Positions 33,184 to 41,311 of a DNA stretch of 64,000 nt are shown in pieces (the stretch's first letter is position 1; every line of letters starts with the position of its first letter). A program made the position numbers and the translations under genes. Source of the stretch: an uncultured Clostridia bacterium (lineage in GTDB: Bacteria; Bacillota; Clostridia; Oscillospirales; Ruminococcaceae); assembly GCA_947630845.1 (NCBI GenBank), contig CANRJB010000010.1, positions 1 to 64,000 of the forward strand, given 5' to 3'. The notes below the pieces were generated by a model. It did no database searches. It was given only the letters and a program-made list of their open reading frames with translations, and had not been told where the DNA came from.

Positions 33184-35657
33184 TCTTCAGCCCCTCCACC
33201 GTCATCAACAGGCGGTTCGGGTGTGGGGATATCCACTGGCGGCGGCGGTTCGACCGGATCCTGTACGCTGGAATCTTCACCCGGATCCACATACCCTGTC
33301 TCGCCCGGATCAATATAGCCTGTATCATTCGGATCGTAGGTATACCCCTGTCCGGTCGCTTCTCCGGTTGCTGTCGGATCTACAGTTTCCGAAACCCTTC
33401 TGCATGAGGTGCAGGTGACAGCACTCTCTTCTTTCCAGTAACCCATCTCCCCTTTCGGACAGTTGGGACCTGCTATCAGACCGGAATTGGTGCAGACGGC
33501 AGCTTCAATGATGCCTTCACTCGGAACGGGGTATGCATTTTCGGATTCGATGCTATTGGCGTATTCACCAATGGCATTGTACCACATTCTTGCCGAGCTG
33601 ATGGAAGTATCGAGTTTTTCACGCTGAACATAACCGATCCAGACACCCGACACAAAGTCCTCCGTCAGACCAATGAACCAAAGGTCGTCCCAGTTCTGTG
33701 TTGTACCGGTCTTGCCGACAACTTCCTTATTGGAGAGCTGTGCAGCACCTGCGGTACCCTGAGAGGAAACGACATTTTTCATCATGCGGTTCATGATGTA
33801 GGCAGTCCGTTCATCAACAGCTTCATACGGATCACCATTGTTCTCATAGACGAGCTGGTGGTTGCCCTGCTCAACACGGGAAACAATATGTGCCTTGTAC
33901 ATCGTGCCACCGTTTCCGTAGGGAATGTAGGCATTGACCATGTTTTCGAGGGTCACGCCATAGGTCAGAGCGCCGACGGAAAGCGGAGAGAGTGCCATAT
34001 CCGTATTGCCCTTAGCATCAAGCTCTGTGAGATTCAGACCCATGTTCTCTGATGAGAACCGGAACACTGCTTCCGGTGTCAGGGCATCGACCAGACGTGC
34101 AGAAATGGTATTGAGGGACTTCATCAGACCGTAGTACATGCCTACCTCTTTGCCGGAGTAGTTGGTCACTTCGGAATTGGAGCTGTAGTTATGCGGCCAG
34201 AGATCGCCGTCGGGCATTTCGATACCGTAGTCCTTTATCATAGAGCCCCACTGGAACTGGTCGGAATAGATGCCGTAGCCGTAGCCGGCGACGGGCTTGA
34301 TGGTAGAACCCGGCTGACGGGGTTCATCCGTTGCGTAGTTGAGGATGAGTGCGCCCTCTTTTTTGCCGATCGCACCGACGAGCGCAAGGATCTCTCCCTG
34401 ATAATTCATGGCAACAAAGGTTGCCTGCGGATAAACAGGATCGTCCAGCTCATTGACTTCGCCGTCCTCATTGGTATCCTTTTCATAGCGTGCGGAATTA
34501 CGGGTGTCGATGAGGTTGTTCAGATCAAGGTATTTCTCCTCAACATACTCCTGCATATTGGGGTCAACGGTAGTATAGATCTGGTAGCCGCCGGTATTGA
34601 TGCGGTGGATCGCCTGTTCAGCAGTGATGCTGTAGGTTTCCATGAGGTAGTCACGCACTTCAAAGAGAGCAGCGTCGATGACCCAGCTTGTCTCTGCCTC
34701 GTCGGGATCATACTCCTTGATATTATCCTCCGGATGGAGTCTTTTGTATTCTTCTGTATCGGTGAAGATCAGATGCTCATTCATGGCAGACTGATACTCA
34801 TCAAAGGAGATCGCCCCATGCTCATACATCTGCCACAGCACATATTCCTGACGCTCACGGTTACGTGTTCTGCCGGACTGGATGATCTCTCCGGTATCGG
34901 GGTCTTTGGAGGTAGCGAAGGGATTGATGGACTCAGGAGACTGAGGAATTGCCGCAAGAACAGCTGCTTCTGCCACATCAAGGTCGCCGACATTCTTCCC
35001 GAAGTACTTGATGGAGGCAGCTTCGATGCCGTTGGTCGAGCCGCCGAAACCGATAAAGTTAAGATACGTCTCCAGAATCTCGTCTTTGGAGTAATTCTTT
35101 TCGAGGGTCATGGCACGGAATATTTCCCGGAGCTTACGGGAAGGTGATTCCTCATTGTCGCCCGTGACATTTTTGATCAGCTGCTGCGTGATGGTCGAAC
35201 CACCACGTTCCGTGTCCCAGAAGTGCAGCGCAAGGTTCACACAGGCAGCGATGGTGTTCTTGTAGTCCACGCCGTCATGGGTATAGAACCGCTCATCCTC
35301 CGTGTAAACGAAGGCATCCAGTACATGCTGCGGAATGTCGTCGATATTCACAGGGATACGCTCTGATTTGTTCTTGACCTGATAGAGCGTGACAAGCTCG
35401 CCGTTCTTGTCATAGCCGTAGACATTGGTGTTGTAGGACATCTCCATTTCCTCAAGAGTAACAGTAGAAGATTCCTCCATGAAGTCAAGTACATACATTG
35501 CCGCTGCTGTACCGACGATCGTTGTGGTGATGATACAGATCAGAAAGATGGAAAGCAGTGTGGAAAACAGTACAGAGAACACACGTCTGACAATTTTCCA
35601 GACCTTTTTCTTTTTGGGACGCTGGCGTTCCGATTCTGGTCTTTTTCTCTCATCCAT
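33180..35657 (-). CDS. Class A penicillin-binding protein (glycosyltransferase/transpeptidase)
   Basis: The protein polymerises and cross-links peptidoglycan outside the membrane. The 825 residues show a Lys-rich cytoplasmic start, a membrane anchor (about 25-55), a GT51 domain (TEDERFYTHDGVDY, GGSTITQQLIKN), and a transpeptidase domain with SxxK (STIK), SLN and KTGTT motifs. The last 80 residues form a Gly/Pro/Asp linker with DPNDTGYIDPGETGY repeats and a PPPPVDIPTPEPPVDD end, a cell-wall spacer common in this group. A Cys pair (CTSC) precedes it. It is upstream of the THUMP methyltransferase in one operon. Confidence 0.95.
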   Translation of the reverse strand: MDERKRPESERQRPKKKKVWKIVRRVFSVLFSTLLSIFLICIITTTIVGTAAAMYVLDFMEESSTVTLEEMEMSYNTNVYGYDKNGELVTLYQVKNKSERIPVNIDDIPQHVLDAFVYTEDERFYTHDGVDYKNTIAACVNLALHFWDTERGGSTITQQLIKNVTGDNEESPSRKLREIFRAMTLEKNYSKDEILETYLNFIGFGGSTNGIEAASIKYFGKNVGDLDVAEAAVLAAIPQSPESINPFATSKDPDTGEIIQSGRTRNRERQEYVLWQMYEHGAISFDEYQSAMNEHLIFTDTEEYKRLHPEDNIKEYDPDEAETSWVIDAALFEVRDYLMETYSITAEQAIHRINTGGYQIYTTVDPNMQEYVEEKYLDLNNLIDTRNSARYEKDTNEDGEVNELDDPVYPQATFVAMNYQGEILALVGAIGKKEGALILNYATDEPRQPGSTIKPVAGYGYGIYSDQFQWGSMIKDYGIEMPDGDLWPHNYSSNSEVTNYSGKEVGMYYGLMKSLNTISARLVDALTPEAVFRFSSENMGLNLTELDAKGNTDMALSPLSVGALTYGVTLENMVNAYIPYGNGGTMYKAHIVSRVEQGNHQLVYENNGDPYEAVDERTAYIMNRMMKNVVSSQGTAGAAQLSNKEVVGKTGTTQNWDDLWFIGLTEDFVSGVWIGYVQREKLDTSISSARMWYNAIGEYANSIESENAYPVPSEGIIEAAVCTNSGLIAGPNCPKGEMGYWKEESAVTCTSCRRVSETVDPTATGEATGQGYTYDPNDTGYIDPGETGYVDPGEDSSVQDPVEPPPPVDIPTPEPPVDDGGGAEE

Positions 35658-35736
35658 ATTGTTTTCTCCTTTCTTTCTACATCAGAATGTGAAAAATTGT
35701 CCATAATGCAAACAGTTCATAATTGCATACATTATC

Positions 35737-35765
35737 ATTATAACACAGGTGCAAAGATTTGTAAA
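35737..35765 (-). promoter_or_regulatory. Sigma-A promoter of the PBP-methyltransferase operon
   Basis: TTTACA, 17 bases, TATAAT with extended -10 TG, 80 bases before the PBP start. Confidence 0.8.
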
Positions 35766-35787
35766 GAGTTTTTTTCGGAAAATCACA

Positions 35788-35816
35788 GTATATTTTTACC
35801 CATTCCGGGCAGAATA
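35788..35816 (+). promoter_or_regulatory. Possible forespore sigma (SigF/SigG-like) promoter of the BofC-like gene
   Basis: GTATA, 17 bases, CAGAATA, about 32 bases before the start. The boxes resemble the GTATA and CATAnTA elements of forespore promoters with one mismatch; no sigma-A boxes fit. Inference only. Confidence 0.3.
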
Positions 35817-35847
35817 AAGACAGGAAACCAAAGAAAGGAGAATGGCA

Positions 35848-36186
35848 ATGGATCAGATACGCAGATCACTGTATCTGCTGCTGACAGGCATGACAGTGTC
35901 GGCAGTGCTGCTGATGGTGTCGGCGGCAAAGGCAGTGGAGCATGAAAAATCAGCAGCCGTCGTCCGGGAAGCTGCCATGCAGGAGCGAGAGCCGGTCGGG
36001 TATGTGCTCCGGGAATACGAGGGGCATGTCGCACTGTACCGGGAGCATGCCGCAGTCCCGTATCAGGTGCTTGACACGGAAGTCTGGCTGCTGTCGGAGA
36101 AGGACAGGACGGCACTTGCAGAGGGGATCACAGCAGAGAATGAAGCGGAGCTGCGCACACTGCTTGAGGACTGGGACATCCGGTAG
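35848..36186 (+). CDS. BofC-like C-terminal domain protein
   Basis: A 112-residue membrane-anchored or secreted protein: a hydrophobic helix at about 8-28 (YLLLTGMTVSAVLLMVSA), then a small domain GYVLREYEGHVALYREH and VLDTEVWLLSEKDRTALAEGI, close to the BofC C-terminal fold. BofC controls the SpoIVB forespore signal in Bacillus. The start at 35848 gives an SD spacing of seven; the ATG at 35842 is too near. It is convergent with the GHL10 gene, two bases apart at the ends. A sporulation link is inferred. Confidence 0.7.
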   Translation: MDQIRRSLYLLLTGMTVSAVLLMVSAAKAVEHEKSAAVVREAAMQEREPVGYVLREYEGHVALYREHAAVPYQVLDTEVWLLSEKDRTALAEGITAENEAELRTLLEDWDIR

Positions 36187-36187
36187 G

Positions 36188-37432
36188 CTATTCTGTAAGG
36201 AGTTTCCGGATGCGTTCTCTTTCCTGCGCCACGAGCGTTTCTGCGGACGGTTCCGGTGCAAACAGGGATGCATAGCTGTAGAAGGCAACGCCGTCCGCCT
36301 GTGCCAGAGACTGTGCAGTCTCCTTGGACAGTACTTCGGCATCCGTGAGCCATTCCTGTGAGCCTGCCCCTGCCCACATATCCTCTGCGCCGATCTTGTA
36401 GGGTGCAAGCCCGATAATGAGCTTTGCCGCATCTGTCTTATTCTTCCAGAGTGTCAGTGTCTCTGTGAAGGGGCAGGCGGCATTTTCATATCCATAGTAG
36501 ATCTGCGGCACGAGCCAGTCCGCATACCCCTGCTCAGAGCCCCAGAGCGCAGCATCGGCATAGAGGGTGTCATGGTCGGTCACCATATTTCCCTGCGGAC
36601 TGATGCTGAAGATCAGCGACGGGTCCTGTGCCTTCACCGTGTCATAGAGCAGCTTCACCATAGCATTGGTATTCTCACGCCGCCATTGTGCAAGGTCGGA
36701 TGCACCGCTCTCCGCAAATGCAGCCGCATCAAAGGATGCATCCTGTGTGGGATAGAAATAGTCGTCAATGTGGATGCCGTCTACATCATACTTGTCCACT
36801 ATCTCCGCAGCTCCGTCCGCAATGAGCTGCCGCACCTCCGGATATGCCGGATTCAGCCAGTATCTTCCGTCCACATTCACCAGTCTTGTCCCATTGTATG
36901 CCGGATCGTCATGCCACTGCCGGAGTGGGTACTGTGCATCGCTGCGTGCAAGATTTTCAGCGGTCTGCAAGCGCATGGGATTGATCCATGCATGGGGCGA
37001 CAGTCCCTGTTTCCGAGCCTCCTCCGTCATGATCTTCAATGGATCATAATCCGCTGTCAGGTAGGCACCCTTCGGAAAGAGCGACGAGTCATAGTAGGCA
37101 TCCCCATACGCCCGGACATGCAGAAAGACAGTGTTGATCCCCAGTGCTGCCATCTTCGCAAACGCTTCCCGGACGTTCTCCCGGAACTGGCTTTCCTCCT
37201 TACCGGTCATCCAGTCCCCATACTGCATCACTGGTACCCATATCGCCTGTATTTCGTCTGTTACCGTCTCTGTTCCGGTCTGCTGCGCTGTTCCGGAAGT
37301 CTCCTCTGTCCGGATGTCGGACGGATACAGGTGTGAGATCTCCTGCTGCCAATAAAGCTCCTCTGCTCCTGCACCCTGACTGCATCCCGTCATGAGACAC
37401 AGCACCGTCAGGCATACCAACATTCTGCGCAT
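36188..37432 (-). CDS. GHL10 (DUF187) family lipoprotein, glycosidase-like
   Basis: From the ATG at 37432 (GGAGGGA upstream) the protein has 414 residues: a lipoprotein signal with lipobox LMTGC, a Thr/Glu-rich linker, then a TIM barrel of the GHL10/YngK type (IQAIWVPVMQYGDW, GINTVFLHVRAYGDAYYDS, HAWINPMR, VDGIHIDDYFYP). These proteins are thought to act on sugar polymers or wall glycans; the substrate is not established. It would be anchored on the outer face of the membrane. Confidence 0.87.
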   Translation of the reverse strand: MRRMLVCLTVLCLMTGCSQGAGAEELYWQQEISHLYPSDIRTEETSGTAQQTGTETVTDEIQAIWVPVMQYGDWMTGKEESQFRENVREAFAKMAALGINTVFLHVRAYGDAYYDSSLFPKGAYLTADYDPLKIMTEEARKQGLSPHAWINPMRLQTAENLARSDAQYPLRQWHDDPAYNGTRLVNVDGRYWLNPAYPEVRQLIADGAAEIVDKYDVDGIHIDDYFYPTQDASFDAAAFAESGASDLAQWRRENTNAMVKLLYDTVKAQDPSLIFSISPQGNMVTDHDTLYADAALWGSEQGYADWLVPQIYYGYENAACPFTETLTLWKNKTDAAKLIIGLAPYKIGAEDMWAGAGSQEWLTDAEVLSKETAQSLAQADGVAFYSYASLFAPEPSAETLVAQERERIRKLLTE

Positions 37433-37618
37433 ACGCCATCCCTCCCTGTCCGATCCTATGCAAAGTTGTGAACGGATATGTACAAAGATCGCCATGCTGT
37501 TCCTCTGCACCTGCGGCACAACCGGTCACAGGGATGCAAAACAGGCGTTTTTTCATCACCCTGTCAGGCTGAATGATGGGGAAATTCGTATCCCATCTGA
37601 AAAAATCTGAAAAAACCC

Positions 37619-37647
37619 TTTTCTTTTTCAGAGAGATGTGGTATAAT
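37619..37647 (+). promoter_or_regulatory. Extended -10 promoter of the VanY-type gene
   Basis: TATAAT with TGTGG before it gives an extended -10 TG; the -35 (TTTTCT) is weak. It is about 45 bases upstream of the start. Confidence 0.55.
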
Positions 37648-37693
37648 AGAGATTGTGTAGTAATCTGTGAACCAGAGAATGGAGTGTATCACT

Positions 37694-38818
37694 ATGGCAA
37701 AAAAGAAAAAGAAAAACCGTAAAAACCAGAAAAAACAGGTCAATCCCGGCGTAAAGGCACTGGACATCATCCTGTCCGTGGCACTGGTGGCAGGGGTTTG
37801 CTATGGCGGTTATCATGTCGCTGCCAATGGCGTGAAGATCGACCAGACCACGACCTACTATACCCCTGATGAGATTCAGGAGAGTACGGAAGCACCGACT
37901 GAGGAAGCCGGTATCATCTATGGAAATGAGGAATATCCCAATTCTGCCATCCATACAGGAACGCTGATCCTTGTCAACAACAACAATGCCTGTGAGACTG
38001 GTGAGGCAGGTCTTGTCAGTCTGGGACTTAAAAAGCTTGATGCGGACAACCACAGCTTTGCCGGTGTCACCGACAATGAGCTGTCGGTCACAGAGGATAT
38101 GGCAGATGCCCTTCTGGCAATGTTTGACGGATTCTATAATGAGACGTTTGACGACAACATTCTGGTCGTATCCGGCTACCGTTCGCAGGAACATCAGCAG
38201 GAACTGTATGATGAGGATCTGGAGAAAACAGGACTGGACTACTCGGAACGGGTGTCCCTGCCGGGCTACAGCGAGCATCAGACAGGCATGGGTGTGGATC
38301 TGGAGCTTGTGGACGGAGAATATGACGGCACGGGAACGTATGCATGGATCGACGAACACTGTGCAGAATACGGCATCATCCTGCGCTATCCGGAGGACAA
38401 ACAGGAGATCACCGGGATCACGTTTGAGCCGTGGCACTACCGCTATGTCGGCATCCCCCACGCTGCTTTCATCATGGAGCATGGGATGTGTCTGGAGGAA
38501 TATATTGACTATGTGAAGGAATTTCCGTATGACGGAGAGCATCTGGAAATTACGGGAACGGACGGCAAGCTCTATGAAGTCTACTACTTCCCGGAGGACA
38601 CAGAGTATGAGACGACAATGGTGCCTGTACCCGGAGGCGGACTGCCTTATACCGTCAGCGGCAACAATGTAGACGGCTTCATTGTGACGGTCGAGCTTGG
38701 CGATGCGCCGGCAGGGGGAGCTGTGGATACGACCGATGCAGAGCAGCCCGCAGAGGAGGAAAGCAGTGAGGACACTGCGGACGGCGAAGCGGAGTCCCCG
38801 GAAGAGTCTGTGGAATGA
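37694..38818 (+). CDS. D-alanyl-D-alanine carboxypeptidase, VanY/DacB family
   Basis: A zinc peptidase that trims the terminal D-Ala from peptidoglycan stem peptides. The protein is 374 residues from the ATG at 37694: a very Lys-rich start, a membrane span (about 20-42), a linker, and the M15B domain with zinc ligands in SEHQTGMGVDL and EPWHYRYVG. After the domain comes a beta-rich region (about 275-340) and an acidic tail (EQPAEEESSEDTADGEAE). It would face the wall. There is no vancomycin gene nearby, so it is a housekeeping type. Confidence 0.9.
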   Translation: MAKKKKKNRKNQKKQVNPGVKALDIILSVALVAGVCYGGYHVAANGVKIDQTTTYYTPDEIQESTEAPTEEAGIIYGNEEYPNSAIHTGTLILVNNNNACETGEAGLVSLGLKKLDADNHSFAGVTDNELSVTEDMADALLAMFDGFYNETFDDNILVVSGYRSQEHQQELYDEDLEKTGLDYSERVSLPGYSEHQTGMGVDLELVDGEYDGTGTYAWIDEHCAEYGIILRYPEDKQEITGITFEPWHYRYVGIPHAAFIMEHGMCLEEYIDYVKEFPYDGEHLEITGTDGKLYEVYYFPEDTEYETTMVPVPGGGLPYTVSGNNVDGFIVTVELGDAPAGGAVDTTDAEQPAEEESSEDTADGEAESPEESVE

Positions 38819-38940
38819 ACGATGGTGCAGGGGACGAAGTCCTCTGCACTTTGTCTTGCCTGATTCGCCGCAGTGCTTTGTGCAGGATGTATAATTTTTC
38901 CCCCAAATCATAATGCATTCATACAAATCTGAAAAAAACA

Positions 38941-38969
38941 TTGCATTTTTCAGAGAATACTGTTATAAT
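38941..38969 (+). promoter_or_regulatory. Sigma-A promoter of the zinc-ribbon/MPQ-repeat gene
   Basis: TTGCAT, 17 bases, TATAAT with extended -10 TG; 33 bases before the ATG. Confidence 0.8.
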
Positions 38970-39002
38970 AATAAGTGAAGGATTTTGATTGGGGGTGATG
39001 TG

Positions 39003-40694
39003 ATGATCTGTCAACATTGCGGAAAGGTAATGGACAATGATCTGCTTGTATACTGTATGTTCTGCGGTTATCCGCTGAAAAGCACAAAGAGCTTTTTTGC
39101 CCGGCAGGAAGAGAGCAGGACAGAGCCATCTGCACCCTTGCCGGAGCAGATGCCGGCGATACAGCCGCAGCCTGTCATGCCGCAGACAATGCAGCCGGTA
39201 CAGCAGACTATGCCCATGCCGCAGCCAATGATGCAGCAGCCCATGATGATGCCGCAGCAGTCTGTCATGAAACCGCAGCCGATGGTGCAGCAGCCTGTGA
39301 TGATGCCGCAGCAGCCGGTCATGATGCCGTATGATTCCGAAGTACAGCCTGTCATGATGCCGCAGATGGGCAGCTATCAGATGCCTGTCCAGTACGGAAT
39401 GCCACAGTTTGCAGGCTATGATGCCGCAGGCAATCCGCTCTATGTACAGACCATGCCGCAGCTTATCGGGTATGATGCCTATGGCAATCCGATGTACACC
39501 ATGGTAACTGTACCGTGTCAGGTCATGCCGAATATGGTCATTACGCAGCAGCCGGTGCAGGATTATACACAGCCTGTTATTCCGAGAGCAGCACCCATGA
39601 TGCAGCCGCAAGTGCAGCCTGTTCAGGACTATGCACAGCCCGTTATGCCGCAGGCAGCACCCATGATGCAGCCGCAAGTGCAGCCCGTTCAGGACTATGC
39701 ACAGCCCGTTATGCCGCAGGCAGCACCCATGATGCAGCCGCAAGTGCAGCCCGTTCAGGACTATGCACAGCCTGTTATGCCGCAGGCAGCACCTACGATG
39801 CAGCCGCAAGTACAGCCAGTGCAGGAGTATACACAGCCTGTTATGCCGCAGGCAGCACCTATGATACAGCCGCAAGTGCAGCCAGCGCAGGAGTATGCAC
39901 AGCCTGTTATGCCGCAGGCAGCACCTACGATGCAGCCGCAAGTGCAGCCCGTTCAGGACTATGCACAACCTGTTATGCCACAGGCAGCACCCATGATGCA
40001 GCCGCAAGTGCAGGAGTATGTGCAGCCCGTGCAGGATGCAGAACCGGTACATGAGGAAAAGATCGTGATCTCGTCCGAAGAGGATATCCCCCTCAGTGCG
40101 GATGCTCTGATGGCAGAGTCGGAGGAGGTTTCGGCGGAAACACAAGAGCTGCCGGATGAGGAGACACTGCTTGACAGCATTTTCAGCGATGAACCGAAGG
40201 GCTATTCCATGAGCAGCAATGCTGTCGCCGGTGAGATGACGTTCTCCATCCATGTGGGTGCGGATGAGATCACCAGCGTGCGTGATGAGGAGGCAAAGCC
40301 CCCTGCTGCAAAGCCAAAGACCACAAGAAAAAAAGCTGAGCCCAAAACTGAGGAGAAAAAGGCAGAGGAGAAGAAGCCGGAAGAAAAAAAAACAGCCACG
40401 AAAAAGAAAGCAGCTCCTAAAACAGCACAGACCCGGATCATCTCCCCGGATGCGTTTTTTGATGATAAGCCGAAAACCGGAAGAGATATCATCACCATCC
40501 CGGCTGAACTTGACAGTCTTAATGATGAGCAGCTTGCTGCCAGACTTGCAGACATCGAGAAGCCTGTCAAAAAATCACGCCGCAGCATGAAAGCGGCAAC
40601 GGAAGAGGAAATCGACCTCTCCAACATCGTTACACAGGATACAGCAGCCACAGGTGCTCCCACACAGGGCGTATCCCCTATGCTGCCACAATAA
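39003..40694 (+). CDS. Zinc-ribbon protein with MPQ-rich 22-residue repeats and Lys-rich region
   Basis: Not a known family as a whole. From the ATG at 39003 (GGGGG upstream) the protein has 563 residues: an N-terminal zinc ribbon (CQHCG and CMFCG), a Met/Pro/Gln-rich stretch with GYDAAGNPLY and GYDAYGNPMY pairs, seven 22-residue repeats (PVQDYAQPVMPQAAPMMQPQ), an acidic segment, a Lys/Glu/Ala/Pro region (KKAEEKKPEEKKTATKKKA) that recalls histone H1-like tails, and a short conserved-looking end. There is no signal or membrane span, so it is cytoplasmic. mscL follows after 30 bases and may be co-transcribed. Confidence 0.65.
   Translation: MICQHCGKVMDNDLLVYCMFCGYPLKSTKSFFARQEESRTEPSAPLPEQMPAIQPQPVMPQTMQPVQQTMPMPQPMMQQPMMMPQQSVMKPQPMVQQPVMMPQQPVMMPYDSEVQPVMMPQMGSYQMPVQYGMPQFAGYDAAGNPLYVQTMPQLIGYDAYGNPMYTMVTVPCQVMPNMVITQQPVQDYTQPVIPRAAPMMQPQVQPVQDYAQPVMPQAAPMMQPQVQPVQDYAQPVMPQAAPMMQPQVQPVQDYAQPVMPQAAPTMQPQVQPVQEYTQPVMPQAAPMIQPQVQPAQEYAQPVMPQAAPTMQPQVQPVQDYAQPVMPQAAPMMQPQVQEYVQPVQDAEPVHEEKIVISSEEDIPLSADALMAESEEVSAETQELPDEETLLDSIFSDEPKGYSMSSNAVAGEMTFSIHVGADEITSVRDEEAKPPAAKPKTTRKKAEPKTEEKKAEEKKPEEKKTATKKKAAPKTAQTRIISPDAFFDDKPKTGRDIITIPAELDSLNDEQLAARLADIEKPVKKSRRSMKAATEEEIDLSNIVTQDTAATGAPTQGVSPMLPQ
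39552..40013 (+). repeat. Seven tandem 66-base repeats within the MPQ-repeat gene
   Basis: Seven head-to-tail copies of a 66-base unit, each coding for 22 residues. Copies 2 and 3 are identical at protein level; copies 4-6 share substitutions (APTMQ, QEYTQ). The array is in frame, so copy number changes would alter length only. It also creates long false ORFs in other frames. Confidence 0.95.
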
Positions 40695-40724
40695 TTATAA
40701 AGATCAGAAAAGCAGGAGGACATT

Positions 40725-41174
40725 ATGGCAAACGAAAACAATGCAGTAAACCTCGCTAAGGGTGCTGCAAAAAGCGCAGGAGGATTCTTTCAGGAATTCA
40801 AGGCATTTATTTCCAGAGGAAATGTACTGGATATGGCAGTCGGCGTTATCGTCGGCGGTGCATTCACGACCATCGTCAATTCTCTGGTCGATGACATTCT
40901 GATGCCGTTTATCGGGACGATTCTGGTCGGCATCAACTTCAAAGATCTGGGCGTCACCATCCCATGGGGCAATAATCCCTATATCAACTTCGGCAGCTTC
41001 ATTCAGAACATCATCACCTTCTTGCTGACAGCACTCTGCCTGTTCATCATCATCAAGATCATCGGCATGTTCCAGCGGAAGAAGGAAGAAGCTCCCCCTG
41101 AACCGCCTAAGCCTACCAATGAAGAACTGCTCCTTACGGAGATCCGTGATCTTCTCAAGGAACAGAAAGAGTAA
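40725..41174 (+). CDS. mscL: Large-conductance mechanosensitive channel
   Basis: MscL opens under membrane tension to release solutes on osmotic downshock. The 149 residues match: a charged start, then EFKAFISRGNVLDMAVGVIVGGAFTTIVNSLVDDILMP (S1 and TM1), a loop, TM2 (about 95-118), and a charged C-terminal helix ending LRDLLKEQKE-like. The start is about 18 residues longer than the classic N-terminus. AGGAGG precedes the ATG. Confidence 0.96.
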   Translation: MANENNAVNLAKGAAKSAGGFFQEFKAFISRGNVLDMAVGVIVGGAFTTIVNSLVDDILMPFIGTILVGINFKDLGVTIPWGNNPYINFGSFIQNIITFLLTALCLFIIIKIIGMFQRKKEEAPPEPPKPTNEELLLTEIRDLLKEQKE

Positions 41175-41179
41175 TACAT

Positions 41180-41209
41180 AAGAGCCATCCTCCGGGATGG
41201 CTTTTTTTG
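41180..41209 (+). terminator. Intrinsic terminator of mscL
   Basis: AGCCATCC/GGATGGCT stem with a four-base loop, then seven T. Confidence 0.92.
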
Positions 41210-41229
41210 TAAAAGAAGCAACAAAACTA

Positions 41230-41258
41230 TTGACAAATTAGAAACGATATGTTAAAAT
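41230..41258 (+). promoter_or_regulatory. Sigma-A promoter of the xylanase gene
   Basis: TTGACA, 17 bases, TAAAAT with extended -10 TG, about 55 bases before the ATG at 41312. Confidence 0.85.
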
Positions 41259-41311
41259 AAAATTGTATGGATTTACAAGGGGGAGTCAATTTTTTACAGG
41301 AGGTCATTGTT

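Noticed and set aside
37628-38941. 437-residue minus-strand ORF opposite the VanY gene
   Set aside because: Antisense shadow; the plus strand has the zinc motifs, membrane anchor and promoter.
39552-40013. Tandem repeats as a possible CRISPR array
   Set aside because: The 66-base units are directly adjacent with no unique spacers and are in frame inside a gene.
39515-40054. 179-residue plus-strand ORF with GSTHDAAASAA repeats
   Set aside because: Another reading frame of the same repeat array; the main frame has the zinc ribbon, the ribosome site and the promoter.
38919-40253. 444-residue minus-strand ORF with HLRLHHGCCLRHN repeats
   Set aside because: It is the antisense shadow of the 66-base repeat array; the periodic composition keeps other frames open. 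No ribosome site and no family resemblance.
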